Part shown: positions 1 to 13,071 of the stretch, piece after piece | Layout: each line of letters starts with the position of its first letter | Position numbering within the stretch: the first letter of the stretch is position 1 | DNA from: Enoplosus armatus | Lineage: Eukaryota; Chordata; Actinopteri; Centrarchiformes; Enoplosidae | Reading direction: 5' to 3' | Length of the DNA stretch: 64,000 bases | Assembly: GCF_043641665.1 (NCBI RefSeq) | Contig: NC_092190.1 | Location: 9,444,048 to 9,508,047, forward strand | Notes under the pieces: generated by a model | The model's input: only the letters and a program-made list of their open reading frames with translations | Databases searched by the model: none | What the model was told of the DNA's origin: nothing | Translations under genes and position numbers: made by a program

Positions 1-20
1 ATGTGGTGGAATGACCAGCT

Positions 21-56
21 GACATTGCCATCCCTACAGCCACGCCGCTAGTGTGG
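21..56 (-). repeat. Fragment of dispersed repeat family A
   Basis: The reverse complement reads as CCAC(A)CTAGCGGC followed by GGGATGGCAATGTC. This is the head of the same repeat seen on the plus strand at 43320 (CGCCACGCTAGCAGCATGGC) and at 56281 (AGCCACGTGAGGCTCAAGGG, then GATGGCAATGTCGGTCGGTG). I know this as a very common teleost interspersed repeat but cannot give its library name. It is cut by the window edge or truncated. Confidence 0.45.
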
Positions 57-744
57 TGTAGTAATGTAATGTAATATTGTTGTTTATTGAATACTTGTAG
101 CTGCATTTCATGAATACAATTTTTAATAAGCTCTAGACCATGGCGGCTTACATTAAATGTCACCAGCTCGACAGCAGAGGCGAGGCCATGGGCAAGTCGA
201 GGGGCTGCTGCTAGTTTATATATGTCTGTAATGACAGCAGAGATTACAGTCGAATAGAGAAGAGAGCGTTGGTGGATATCATGGATATGGAGTAAACACA
301 GTTACAATGGTGTAGGTCTATGTGTGCAGCTGTAGTGGTATATTTTCATGCAAGCTTTTTTGTGTTAAATATACATTAATGTTTGTTTAACTTTGTTAAA
401 ATCACAACAATCTTAAATTCTAAAAGCAAATGCTGTAGTACATTTATCTTAGAGTAAATGGGTAAGTAGTTTACACATTTTTGTGTAGTAACCCTGAGCA
501 AATGTTAAATGTAAGCTGGTATTAAACCTAAAAGGAGAAATACATAAAATAAAAATGTAACAATAACAAAATTGATACACAGGCAAAATTTGCGATAAAA
601 GTCGCAAACAACTGTGCAAAGTCATGTATTTTCATACAAAGGGTTGGGTTGATTTGCAGGATGGCTGCACCAAGAGACCCAGACTCCTGGCCTAACCTTT
701 AGAAATGAAGTTCAGCGTAAGTTCAGTCAGGAAGACTATCTTTT

Positions 745-803
745 CAGAATCAGAATCAGAGTCAGAAATACTTTATTGATCCCCGGGGGGAAATTATACA
801 ATT
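745..803 (-). repeat. LINE (CR1/L2-type) 3' tail, minus orientation
   Basis: AGAATCAGAATCAGAGTCAG is followed by AAATACTTTATTGATCC and a G run, which is the reverse complement of the GGATCAATAAAGTATTTCTGATTCTGA terminus seen intact at the end of the LINE copy near 50245-50275. The TTCTGA microsatellite-like tail is typical of this LINE group. Only a short 3' piece is recognisable. Confidence 0.7.
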
Positions 804-3800
804 GCTCATTCATTCACATCCCTCTCTCTTCCTGTTTCTGTCATCAGCTAACCATGGGCGTTTACTCTTTCACTATCCAACCAGATTTTGCAACAATCTC
901 CATCAGCCAATCATATTGCTGCTGCCAAAACTTAAATCTGATCTCTGCTCACTTGCTGTCTGCTGTCATTTCAGTGTGGAATTGCTGCAACCCCCCTCCA
1001 TCCCATATACTTCCCTATACTAAGGCCTCACTAACCCCTTAAAATATGATGCTGTCACGATGGGGTCTAATCGCCAAAGACTTTCACATTTCTTATCTTT
1101 ATTATTACGTGTCAGTAAATAATTGTTCACTAATTCAAGTCTCTCCTGATTGAAATGCTGTTAAAAGAAATGCACAATGAGAGATTGCATTAAGTTCCAG
1201 TAGCTACTGGAACAGCAGCTAGCCCGACTTGGCTCTCTCTTGTCGTTGTCACTCTTCTTTTATGCATAGCTATTAGGTGATGTTACTGAACCTAAGTTAA
1301 AACTAACTTTGAGTTAGTGGTGAATAATTATCCCAGCTCTTTCAGTGCAGTGATTTTGCAAAGAATGCAAAATGTTAATTGAGGTCTATGTTAACTTTTC
1401 TTGTCCGAATCGTGGTCATTTGATGAGAACAAAATAATATTCCCTCTTCTTTGACTGGAAATGCAGACACACGCACAGAAAGCAGGCTGCTCAGTAGGAG
1501 TCACAGTGCTGCTGCTCTCTGGCTGGTGATAAAGATTCAGCCTGTTCCTTTAGCTCCAAGTGTAGTCATGTGTATAATTGCTCTGGGACTGGAAATGCAC
1601 CATGTGTGAATATAAAGGAAGGAGCATTTAATGGGAAACACTGTCCAAACAACATGGCTTCAGTTTGTCTAAATGTCCCATGTCACAGAGAAGCTGCAGA
1701 GGATGGAAGGAGGGTCATGATAGCAGCAACAAGCGGTGAGAGTGAGGGGAGCTAACAGGGAAGAACAAGAAACTACAGATAAAAAGTGATGGAGGGCTGC
1801 TAACCACCGCAGACTGTGAAAAAAAAAAATCAGATTTTTTAATCTCAGAAATACATACATTCCTTCGTGAAATTAGAGGATGTGGTCTGTAATGTAGACA
1901 TTGACATTCAGCAGGACTAGCCAAAGGGGACAGCCGTTTTGATGAGGTCTTGCTCTACTGATGGCTTTACATCTTTGTTGTCGTCATATTGGTTCTCAAA
2001 TAAACCGTTATGTTGGTGTTTCCCTCTCTGATCTTAGGAAAATCATTTTTGATTCACTCCATTTTCAAACAAATATTTTACAAAAGTAGAAGGACAAACA
2101 GCTCCTCTCGTGGAAAAAAACTTCAAAAGACAAGGATTTAAATGACAAGAGGCGGTTTTCTGAAAAACTGTTTGTAATTGCGGCTCCGGACTGGATTAAA
2201 ATCTCTGTCCACTTCAAAAATACTGACATATTATCAACTTGCTTATTTACACATTCTGAAAACACAGAGCAACTTCAGCATTCATTTGTAGTTGTATTTC
2301 TGGCCAACTAGTGTAATGAGTATAAGTCCATAAACTCTCCTTTCAGCTTTGTTTTGGTCTCCACCAACTCCTGAGGGAAATATCTGTCTCTTTAGCTGCT
2401 AAATGATCCACAACGTTCAAAAGCTAGCCACTAACTTTGTCTGTCTGACATTTGGTAACGTGCAGTTGATTTATCAGAGCTTTTTCACTGAAAATAGAAA
2501 CGTCTGGAAACAAGGTTGATGAGAGCCGTGAGGGTGAACCAAGACTGTAAAGTTGCAGGCCGATGAGCTCAAATACGCTTAAAGCTCTGTAGAGCTGAGG
2601 GGAAATGCAGAGTCGGGTGATAATTGTCTGCAGGTTAATCACTATGAGCGACACCTTTCATATTCAAGTAGACATGTGATCCATTGTTACTATAGAATTA
2701 GCAATTATACCAGCTTTAAGTCAAAACCTAGGTCCATTGTGACAACATAAATGTGGGAATAACCAGTAATTCAACTGTCTTTTGGCCTTACAATATATCA
2801 AAGTGGAACATTGAATTTATTTGACAATTAATACTAATAATACTGTAATACTGTAGGTAGATGACAGCAAAAGAGAAGAAATTACCAGAAGGTGCTCTAA
2901 AGCAGAGAACAATAAAACAGCCAGCAGCCAAGCACCAAGCCCGGACATCTACTTGACATCAATCATATTGAGAGGCGTTTCTTTCAGCATCATCACAATA
3001 ATGAAATATACGTAATGTAGGCTTCTACCTGAACTGAGGGCGGAGGCGCACCAAGTCTAATAAGGTGCTGACTTGCAGGCAGACATCAAAGAAAGGAGCA
3101 CACACTCATAACTCTTAAGTGTGCTGAAATGTTGATCTCTAAAACTTGGTAAATAAAAAAGATTGCATCAGAGTTATGAGTGAGCTTCTACCTGAAAAGC
3201 AATGAAAAGAAAGACAGAGAAGTCAAGAATAAATGAGAAAATAGCTGTTGAGAGAAAACAGGCAACACTGCCAACAGATAGTGGGGGGTTGGGGATATAT
3301 GTTCGAGTGACTGGGCTAAATGTAAATGTCTCATTGATCGTTTGGCCGAGGCAAGCAGAGACCCTGCTCTTATTGATTAGCTCAAGGCCAAGGGCAGGAT
3401 GAGGTTGACAACTCAGACACTGACCTCTGCTGCCTTGACCTTGGCCTAAAGCCAGAAACCTGCCCTTTAACCTTCATCATGTGACCTCTGACCTCCAGGG
3501 GGCCCCAGATGTGACCTGTGCAGTGTGTTTTAGTGTCTTGGCCGTGCTCCCTTTCTCCTCGACAAAATGCCCGAGCCAAAGGAACATCTCCAGAGAGTCC
3601 AAGAGGAAGGGGAAGGTTAAAATACTTGTATACACTTGAATGCTTCTTCACCTGAGAGGTGTGATAGAGAGAGAGCATGGAGAAGGGAAGAGGGAGGAAG
3701 TAAGAATGTTTTCTACAAGAAGCAGCTGTAAGGTTACTAGCAGCTCAGTGGTATTGATCTGGTAATTTGATTACATGAGCATGCATTAAACACACATACA

Positions 3801-4208
3801 CAAGCACAGACACAGTGATGGATCACAGTATCAGGCAATCCTTTCTTTGTGTTAATATACCACAGTGGACGATTCTTCAGAAATGCTGAATATTTCAACA
3901 TTCAGGCGTAGCTGCAGGATACCACTTACAGCTGTGATACCTTAGGACGTCTATTGGTTAATTTGTTCCCTGTTTTTTGGGGGCAGTCTGTCCAAAATCA
4001 CTCCTGCGTTCACTCACCCTTATATAATAAACGTTAAACATTTACCCTAAGTGTAACACATTGCACTGTGGGCATGTAAGCAGTAAGTAGTGTACATGCC
4101 ATGGAAACTACTTTTTTGTTCCAAATGCCACAAAACCACAACGTGTTTTTGTCACATGGTTTTTAATCTTCATTTTTGGTGCTGATGAATTGATTCTGTT
4201 ACCTTTGA

Positions 4209-4385
4209 ATTCAGCCTAGCTGTTTCCCTCTGTTTCCAGTCTTTGCGCTAAGCTAAGCTAAGCTAAGCTAAGCTAAGCTAACCATCTGCTGGTGGTAGCT
4301 TAATATTGAACCGACAAACATGAGCGTGGTATTGATCTTCTCATCCAACTCTCGGCAAGAAAGTGAATAAACATATTTACTAAAA
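4209..4385 (-). repeat. Dispersed repeat family B with (GCTAA)n core
   Basis: It contains AGCTGTTTCCCTCTGTTTCC, a perfect GCTAA pentamer array at about 4247-4281, then TGAGCGTGGTATTGATCTTC, CATCCAACTCTC and a GCAAGAAAG motif. The same ordered blocks recur at about 62735-62900 (same strand) and 44963-45350 (opposite strand), so this is a dispersed element in which the pentamer has expanded, not a stand-alone satellite. Confidence 0.7.
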
Positions 4386-4442
4386 CGTCAATCTGTTCCT
4401 TTGGTGGTTTGAACTGCGATATCAACAGTAATCACATGAGCC

Positions 4443-4480
4443 CAACAACAACAAAAACAACAACAACAACAACAACAACA
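4443..4480. repeat. (AAC)n microsatellite
   Basis: Nearly perfect AAC/CAA trinucleotide run, interrupted once by AAAAAC. No coding context. Confidence 0.85.
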
Positions 4481-4714
4481 TATCCTTTTCCTCATTGGTT
4501 ATGGTGTGGTGGTACCAGACACAATCAATAGACCATCAGGTTAAAGGTGAGAGATCATGGCCATTGTATGTCTGTGTGTGTGTATACATATACATTATTT
4601 GATGGTATAGTGGATCACGATACTTTGTTGAATCTGGCACTAAAGACAAAACAAGTTTCAGCCTCTCCATTCAGTAAATATCTGTTTTCCAGAAATGTAT
4701 TTCTCTTAAAGAAC

Positions 4715-4782
4715 TGTGTGTGTGTGTGTGTGTGTAGGGTGTGGGTGTGTGGGTTTGTGTGTGTGTGTGTGGGGGGGGCTGG
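4715..4782. repeat. (TG)n compound microsatellite
   Basis: GTGTG run, interruptions (AGGGTGTGGG), a second GTGTG run and a terminal G tract. It drives a spurious Cys/Val-rich open frame on the plus strand. Confidence 0.85.
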
Positions 4783-5498
4783 GAGCATTATTGATCACTA
4801 CCACCACCCACCTTGGCCAATTGGAGGGACCACCTGAGCCTCTCATAAATCAGTAATGCCATTGACAGTGGATGAATCAGTGAGGAACAAATAGATGATA
4901 ACCACATTACAACAGGAAATGTATTTCAGTTAGTGAAATTATACACTGCACAATCTGCACTTTGATTACGCTAAGGCTCACTGCGTGTGGCATAAAGGCA
5001 ATAATGACTGAAGCAATTAACTCAACTGATCTTTTCAGTAACACCTGCAGCACAGGGAGCTCAATCACATTTTTTTTTTCAGAACACAACAAGGAACAAT
5101 TTCCATACTACTAATTGTCTTGTTATATGGTCCTGGCGTGTTTAAGCCTTCGTACTGTAAGTTCACAGCCCCGTCCCATCTCCAGTCGCTCCACATTGTG
5201 TGCTTATTGCCTTTATCAATCTACTGGAGCCCAGAACAAAGACCTTCGTGTTCAAACAGCAATTACTCTCTCATCTCCTGAGGCATCAGCACAGGCCTAA
5301 TTGGATTTAAATGAACCCCCAAATTTCCCTTTGTTACAGCAAATAATATGCAAGGCTTTTTAATTAAGATCCGATACAAGCCCACGTGGAGGGTCTGCAG
5401 TTGCTTTCATGTCCTGCTCTTCAAATAGAGGCTGGAGCTTCCGCGGCGGACAGTTTGGTGCAGAGTTTGGCTCAGCAGGAGGTTGCATGTGGTGGTAG

Positions 5499-5521
5499 TG
5501 TGTGTGTGTGTGTGTGTGTGT
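5499..5521. repeat. (TG)n microsatellite
   Basis: Uninterrupted TG dinucleotide run of about 11 units, preceded by GGTGGTAG. Confidence 0.9.
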
Positions 5522-7432
5522 TGGGAGGGGTTGTTGTCTTGCAAGAGAGGTGGATCAGTTAATTAAAAGAGCTCTAATGTGATTGATCAACTTCTTTCAG
5601 AACTGTGAAGACAAGGTGTTCTATGTCGCACCTCAACTTTGGATTGTAGCATGAAAAAAAAACATGTTTGAAGTGTGTATTGGAAGAAGCTGCTCTGGAT
5701 ATGAGATGAACTAAATTGTAAGTCCTGCAACACACACTCCTTGAATGGGGCTTTGAAGTTAGAAAGTATATCTCACCTGCAGAAGGCATGTCATCCCAAC
5801 TGGATGTACAGGGTGTCTAATAATGTAGTGAAGGAAATTACAGCCCAAGTTCTACAAAATATGCTTGATTTACTTACAGTGACTGAAGATAGCTCTGGAC
5901 TTTGGTAGACAATGAAGTCTGGCACGACTGCACGGATGTTAAAGGCTGGTGTTGTTCCATATTTTACTATCAAAACCAACAATGTGTTAGTCCGTCACTC
6001 AATACTTTCTGACTCTCCAAACCCTTTCCTGTCTGTGGCACTCAGCACATTTGTTCCAACTGAAGACATAAAACTTAAAAAATAAATAAAATGGGTCAGT
6101 AATTTCCTAAAACAGCTGGACACTGGCAGTTTTTAGCAAACATTACTCAAACAGAAGAAAGTTCTGTATTTAAGTGGGAATCTATTATATTATATATATT
6201 TTAAGCCGTGGATTAACACACATTCTCAAAATAAACTGCCTATTTAACAATACTGATAACAATATTGATTATAGCAGCTTTAAAGCATTAAATTCCAGCG
6301 ATAACATCGCATCTACAGTCTCCACAGTACATCTCATGAAGCCAACTGCACCTCTTTCTTTCTCAGGAACGGACAGAAAAGTGTTCAGTCCAGCCAGCAT
6401 GTGTACCTCAGGCATGATTTAAAGTTGTGACATGTGTTTAACAGATGCTCCAGCACACAAAGAATCCTTTGCCTTTGGCATAGGTGTACAGACAGAGTGA
6501 AATGTGCTGAGTCCAGGAGTCGAGGTGTCAGCGTTTACACTTGGACTCTTCAATGACAGTGATCATTTGCTGCTTCGAAAGTGATTAGACTGCATCTAAA
6601 GAATGTTGTCAGTGGATCACTATTGTCAGGCGGGGGAGGGGTTGTGATTGATACATTGATCTGCTCATGTCCTCTTAAAGTATGCAGCTATAAACAACGG
6701 CTGGAACAGGAAGTTATCAGTCAGCCCAATCAGTGTCATGAATCATTCAACCTTTGACTTCATTACTTTGTCGAGTCAGCTTCGGCCAATCACATTGAAA
6801 GATTCAGGAGAGGACAAACGAGACACTTTGCTTTGTGCGGAATTTGTAATGACACTTATTTTGCTGTTATTATGGTATGATCTCCAGTTTTATTGTAATT
6901 TTAGGACTGAAATGCTGCTATAAGACCACCCAAAGTTCACTAAACCCATCACACTAAATGCATGGATTGAATTCTCCCTTGCCTCAGTGAATTAGTCAGA
7001 GGAAATAATGATAGATGATTGAAGAGCAGGGAAATCATCTTTTTTTCTTCTTTTTGCTGATAGCAGAGCCGTCTTTCTCAGTAACTCTGCACACAGTTTA
7101 GGTCATTTCCATTACCTCAGCTGAGACTTTGGAAGATAATGATAAAGTGCTGAATGGAATACATATTCGCGCTCCACTTTCCTAATGTGTGATTCCACCT
7201 TTCCACTGAGAAAGAGGAGGAAATGTTAAATTAAGCTAAGAAAATATTAGCCAGAATGTGGTAAGCAGTGTTGAAAATTGTTGTTTTTCAGAGCTACTTC
7301 ATTCTATGCGCAAGCAAATTTATATTCACAGTTCAAGCCTGTGTTAACATTATAGATTTGAAGAGCAAAGCCAATTACAAGCATCACTCTATAATCATGG
7401 TTGTGCGTGTATAAGTGCAAAGAAGTGTTTGT

Positions 7433-7447
7433 GGGGGGGGGGGGGGG
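7433..7447. repeat. Poly(G) tract
   Basis: Fifteen consecutive G residues; such tracts are prone to length error in assemblies. Confidence 0.9.
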
Positions 7448-8098
7448 CTGTAGGTTTGTGCCTGCAATGCTGGAACAGAAGAAGAGAGTGTGGAGTCGCA
7501 GCTGAGACTGTGTATCGAGAGGCTGATCGAAAGTGAATGGAGCTGTGAGACTTTCAATACTTCTCATTCCTCTCTGTTTTCAAATCCGGGGGAATTCGGC
7601 TCTTATTCCATAAGGTGAAGTCGAACAGTTCCATGTGGTTTGTGAGTGAATTAATCATGATGATTAATTGGCTTTCAAGTTAAATATCCAGTGAGCGATG
7701 TCAGGCTGCCAGACATCAGGGCTAAATTGACAGGCCTTTAAGGAGAGGCAGATTGATTTACACAGCAGCTAATGAATCCCCCTCCACCAGGAAGGGGAGG
7801 AAAGGTAAACAAGTCTTTTCTTTTCCTTCCTCCCATCTGCCTTGTTCAAGCACACTTTGCTCTCTGTATTGAACTCTAACCTGGTTTTGAGTTTTTTTAT
7901 CCTTTTCTATTGCTTTTCCACTACAACAGAACTCCTAGAACAGACAGATACAATGTGAGTTTGTCAATGTTAAAGTTGCACTATGCGTGTATATAGTGTG
8001 TATTTACATCAGTTGCATAGCTTTTAGAAATGATTACATCCTTTTTTTATTATTATTTCTTGGCAACTACTTCCGGGTCTGTAATCTGAAGAGACAAC

Positions 8099-8632
8099 AT
8101 GGCAGAGATGAAAAAGCTGCAGCTGGATACCAACCCAGTCAGGTGATGTAGTATCTATTTCTCAGCAAGAACCAGTTTATGGACAGCCTCCACCACAGCT
8201 CCCAGTATATTAAGTGTGTTTAGTAGCCATGTATACACTGCCTATGGGTGTATGAAGTTGGTTCATTTCTGTGTCAAACCCTGCTTCCTTGGGGGGCTTG
8301 GCTCAGCCAACAGCCTTCCTCACTGAAGACAAGAAAAGGGATTAGTGCTGGTAGATGTTTTGTTGCATCATCTCATTATACAAACTGTTGAGAAGCAAGA
8401 GATGCTCATAAACTTTCCTCTCAGTGAGAGCTCAGACATCAAGATCCCAGACTACAGGAGGATGAGCCTGGCTGAGGTGAACACAGACTCACCTACAGTA
8501 ATCTGACATGTGTATATTTACCTTACATCTCAGGAAAACTGCTCCAAAGAGTTGAGATCAGTGCTGGAGCATGTGAACAGAAGGCTATTAGAAGTTGCAG
8601 ACTTTGAGGTTTTTTCATCCACAAGGAAATAA
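8099..8632 (+). CDS. Possible small spliced gene or decayed gene start, unrecognised
   Basis: Three short frames join in phase through canonical splice sites. Exon 1 is 8099-8142: ATG in good context (AACATGG), starting MAEMKKLQL, donor CAG|GTGATG. Exon 2 is 8425-8476: acceptor TTTCCTCTCAG, donor GAG|GTGAAC. Exon 3 begins at 8534 after ACATCTCAG and runs open to a TAA at 8630-8632; it encodes a charged, leucine-rich segment (KELRSVLEHVNRRLLEVADF) that looks helical. An ETS-like ACTTCCGGG lies about 30 bases before the ATG. Doubts: intron 2 would be only 57 bases, the protein only about 65 residues, and no family is recognised. It may be a chance assembly or a pseudogene remnant. The call rests only on frame, splice sites and residue composition. 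Confidence 0.22.
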
Positions 8633-10993
8633 TTGTTACCCATCAGACAAACATCTCTTCTAACTTTGAAGAGCAGCAGTAGAGAGCAGCAGTCTGAAAT
8701 GACTTTCGGTCGTCTTTAACAAAACAAAGCAACGACAAAACGTTCTGATGTAACAAGGAGCTCTAAATGTGCAGACAGTAGTTCTTTCCCAATCAATTCA
8801 GATTTACCTATTGACGTCTCATGCAAAGCCTTTGTCCATCTTTGCATGACTGTCACAGTCTGTGTTGAAAAGATTTCTGAAAGATTTGCTTGTTACAGTA
8901 GATAATAAAAACAATCTGTTCAGACAGTGTGAGTCGAGTCTGTTTAGGAATAAAGACTTTAGAAGTTGTGTTCTGTTATGTGCCACTGTATACTTTTGTT
9001 TTTAGTTCACTTTCTCACTTTGGTAATAGTTTTTATAAGAGGGAAGATCCTTCTTGTTTACATAATTTGCCATTTTGGAACATACTTGTATGTGCCACAG
9101 ACCAGGTCAGGTAAGACTGTGGTCAATGCATGGTTGGATTAACCTGCTAGCGGGGGGCTTGGGCCCTTTTAACCTGAACATCATTTCATTCAATAAAGAG
9201 TTATCGAAGGGGAAACTGCTGAGGCTAGCCGACTGTTAGGTAGCAAGCTCACAAGCTTGGTTGCTAACAGGACAATAAGTTCACACAGTTTTATTTATTT
9301 GAAATACATATTTGTAAAAGAAAAACTAGGACAGCATTTCTATTTAACTTTTTAATATTTCCACATGGGCAAGTCAAATTGGAGGGCTGTCCTAGTTTTT
9401 CTTTTTCATTATTTACTACATTAAGGATCCAGCACCCAGTCTTCAAGGTTTAATTGGGAGTTGAGCGCATTTTGTCTTATTGTTCAAATACATATTTGTA
9501 ACATCGATTCCTGTATCATAACTGAACCATTCCTCTTTTGTGGAGCAGTTTAAACTCAGACAGAGGAGCTTAAATAAAAGTGGATTGTGCAGCACAGCTC
9601 ATAAGCTACGTTAGCTTCCTGCATTTTAAACTCTCCGGCTCTCCATTTACTCAAAGGTCAGCACTGTTGAGAAGCTTTGCTCTTGGTCAATGGTGCAAAT
9701 TTGCGAGTCAATGTTGAATGCATGAAAAATTTGCGGTCGAATCCACTGATTGTGGTAAAACCATTGAGATGAACTCATTTTAGCTGCTTTAACTGCTGGT
9801 CTGACTGGGTCAGTCACCAACATCTATTTCAATTATGAATAAACATTAGTGATATTAACGGTGGTCAAACTAAATTATGTCCTCTCTCACATTTATTCTT
9901 TCAATACACCTGCGGTTGGTTTTGTTTCTGTATTGTTTATTTTGCAGCTACAAATTCATAATTTCCATGTTACATCCTCTAGCCGGTGCTGCACTGAAAG
10001 GTCATGGCTGGTGAAAAGCAGAAGCTGGAGTACTAGCTGTGTTTTGATGTTCAGTGCTACCTATTCCCTCTCTCTAACCCCCCTGAGCCCCTCTGATCTA
10101 CTCTGCTGCTCATTAAAACACCCTCTCCACCTCCGCATTAGCATCAGAGTCATGGTCAGACTGCTTTGTGTTATAAGGGTGGAAAACAATATCAATAACA
10201 ACAACAAAAACAATAGTAGCCTTTGGTCCAGGAGAAAGGTCTTTGATAACGTACATCAAAGAGAGATGCTGAAGTAGGCTGTGTTTTCATTGCGTGCATG
10301 CCAAGGTCGTCTCTGATCCTGCCCGTGTGGTGTTAGCGCTTGGGGCCAGTCTGATGGCACAAGGTGAGCTGCTGGGTCTGCAGGACATGTTCTCACAGAT
10401 GGGAAGTCAAACACTGCAACCAACAAAGGCTTGTCACAGGCTAAAGTTGTGGCCCTCCATTGACATGGATTTCCTCTCTCTGTCAGTGTATACATGCGAA
10501 AGTGCTGTGTGTGTTTAAAGTCTTTGAACCTAGGTGATAAAAAGTTTGAGACCACAACCACCAATAAAACCATGAATTTCTGTACAATGTGGAACTTGCA
10601 ACGGTGCCACAAAAGTACAGCAGACCCCTGGACTTAATGCCGCCGAGGGCTGACGAGTGTTGCGGGAAGAACTAAATTATAGTGTAGAGTTTATATTGAA
10701 GTTCTGTGTAAAGTGCAGCATCAAGAACGGAAAAAGACAGAAGTTTTTGGTACACTGACTGATTCTCTTTGTCTGGCCAACTCGCGATTAGGAAGACATC
10801 TGATCTGAGTTGTAGTTGCAGTTGTAAATGCTAATAAGTTGTTAATAAATACAATAGTTGCCCAGTAGCTGTTTACCAGAGAGTAAGCGGTTGAAGTTCT
10901 CCTGATGAATTAAATTGCAAGCTTAAAATAAAAGAAAAATTAATCCAATGGATTTTTAATAACCTGACAATCCAAAGATTGACTAAAAAAAAT

Positions 10994-11064
10994 CCCCACT
11001 CAAGGTCCACTTACTAGCTTTTTCTAGAGCTTTCAACCATACAACACGGTCTTCATCAGCAGAT
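10994..11064 (+). repeat. Dispersed repeat, 'CAAGGTCCAC..TTTCAACC' copy 1
   Basis: The block CTCAAGGTCCACTTACTAGC, then TTTTTCTAGAGCTTTCAACC and an ACACGGTCTTCATCAGCAGA end, recurs 170 bases downstream (11170-11232) and in reverse at 28960-29020. It is therefore a dispersed element present as a local pair here. Confidence 0.7.
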
Positions 11065-11169
11065 GTATACTAGTTTGCTCAGTTGTCATGGAGATGGAGT
11101 AGTGTTAGCCTAAAGGTGAAGCATGAAAGTTCATTCTTGAGCTTGTAAATAGCACTTTGACCAAACAAT

Positions 11170-11232
11170 CCCTACTCAAGGTCAAGCTTTTTCCAGAGCT
11201 TTCAACCATATAACATGGTCTTTATTAGTGGA
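11170..11232 (+). repeat. Same dispersed repeat, copy 2
   Basis: CTACTCAAGGTCAAGC, TTTTTCCAGAGCTTTCAACC and ACATGGTCTTTATTAGTGGA. It matches the copy at 10994 with a short internal deletion; the two lie in direct orientation. Confidence 0.7.
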
Positions 11233-13028
11233 GGGCGTTTGAAGATGGATCTGATGAAATGTTATGCCACAAGGTGTAAATTGTTACTGTTAAAAAATGA
11301 TTAATAAACCAATAATAAGGACATTACAAACCATTTGTAAAAGGTTCCTTATCAGAAAGTGGCCCCAGTAGAACCTAACAAAGAAGACCATGTTCAGTAG
11401 AGCAAAGTGGAGAGTAAATGGTTAATTTGCCACTTGGGCTGACCATACTGACAAAATGTGCACAATATCTTTCATTTCCAAACCTTCATCAGCTCTGAAC
11501 TTAATCAGTCAGTCTGCATGTTGTCTTTCAGTAAAACACTAAATGTGTCACTTTAACAAGAAGTTCAAATTGCTGCGAGAGAATAAAAATAGCCTTTTTC
11601 TCTTATTACCATTAATAAGTATGTGATGGGAGTTGTAACCCTTGAAGTGTGCAGTGGTGATGTGAAACTCCCCTCACTGTGCAATGAATAAGTGTTAATA
11701 CCAAATCTGCACGGTGCCATTAGCCCGCTGTGTTTTAAAGGTATTCAATGCATTTATTTAATTAGATTCCACTGTAAGGTGTCTTGATTGATGTCTCAGC
11801 TGACCTGCGCAGGAGTGACTTGGTGCTCATACATTCACAGTAACATCAACATGTTCAAGAATGTTCTATAGTTACGCTGTTCCCAAATTGCTCAGATAAT
11901 ACAAACATAATGGAACAAAAAAAAGTCATTATAAATTCAGCCACTTCTCACCCTGCTGAATAATCACAGGTTGGTGTTTATTTGAACACTGGTTTATAAT
12001 GCGAGTACAGAGACTGTGCGGCTCTTTGTACACTGTCCCTGAGGGTCAGAGAATAAAAAGACACAAAAGGTAATTGATACTGTGATCAACCATAATTTTA
12101 TATAACTAATAAATTACAAACACTTTAACTCTTATTACCTGCTATGCAGTTATGATCCATGATCCACTGGAACGCAGTGTAACAGTAATGATTCAAAATG
12201 CCTCAAACCATTCTGCCACTTGTATCAGAAGTCACTTAATATCTCACTGTCTGATACTTCCTTCTTTCCCTCAAAACCCACCTGAGAAATCATCTTAACT
12301 ACAGAGAGCCTTTATAACCACGTGGACGTCGTGGGAGCTTCAGAGAGAAATCTATCCATTCATGAAAGGCGCAGGTCCAGCCCAGACTCGGCCAGACCGG
12401 CCCTTCAGGGACACCCGCTGTTTGACTTGGCTCAGGACTGGGCCTGGGTACAGGGCTACAGTTGTCTGTAGCCACAGGCTGCAGAGCTGCAGGTATTTCC
12501 TGACTAAATTTCTCTGTCATACTGTTTGCAGTCATATTCGAAGGACGGCAGCGGAACTTTAGAGAGAGAACATGGATAAAACCTCATTCGATCGCGGGAA
12601 GACACAAATACAACCACAAATGTAGTCACAATGTCGTTTTTTAATTTATATTTCAGTTCATGAACCTCAGTAAAAGGTAAAAGGAAATGAAAAGCTCAGA
12701 CTTCCTTTCCTTTAAACCTTCTTCCATATCTTATTTTTTTGCTGCCATATAAGCACTATATTTTTTTACGTTTAGGCCGTGACTTTGTCTAAATGCAGAA
12801 AACCCCATGAGTCTCATCCTTCCTCAATTTCCTCTGTTTTTCTTCTATGACGGCCCAGATGTTTCTCTTCTCTCCCAGCACTTTGTTTAGTTTCGCATAA
12901 ATATTCAGCAAAGACGTCTGCTTGTAACAGGCCATCATCAACATCTTTCACCATTATGTTAATGCATATAGACACTTAGAAACGGGGCAAACTTCAGGCC
13001 CTGCACACACCTGCAGGCACCTGTGTAT

Positions 13029-13068
<40 letters not shown>
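13029..13068. repeat. (CA)n microsatellite
   Basis: Perfect AC dinucleotide run of about 20 units. Confidence 0.95.

Positions 13069-13071
<3 letters not shown>

Larger units (their letters stand above)
1..8060. other. Gene-poor region far upstream of pou3f3
   Basis: No convincing coding exon is visible here; open frames are short, lack family features and are interrupted by microsatellites. The stretch holds a fragment of a dispersed fish repeat (21-56), a LINE 3' tail (745-803), a GCTAA-repeat element (4209-4385), AAC, TG and G tracts, and two stretches that look like conserved non-coding DNA because they are non-repetitive and carry clustered homeobox-like TAATTA/TTAATTA cores: about 5280-5420 and 7640-7800. 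Large non-coding flanks with enhancers are usual for class III POU genes. Conservation itself could not be tested. Confidence 0.5.

Noticed and set aside
4247..4281. GCTAA array as telomere-like or satellite DNA
   Set aside because: The pentamer is an internal expansion of dispersed repeat family B, whose flanking blocks recur at 44963 and 62440.
9849..10277. 142-codon plus-strand frame
   Set aside because: Composition is Ser/Leu/Asn-rich from low-complexity DNA (AAC-type repeats near its end), with no family and no splice signals.
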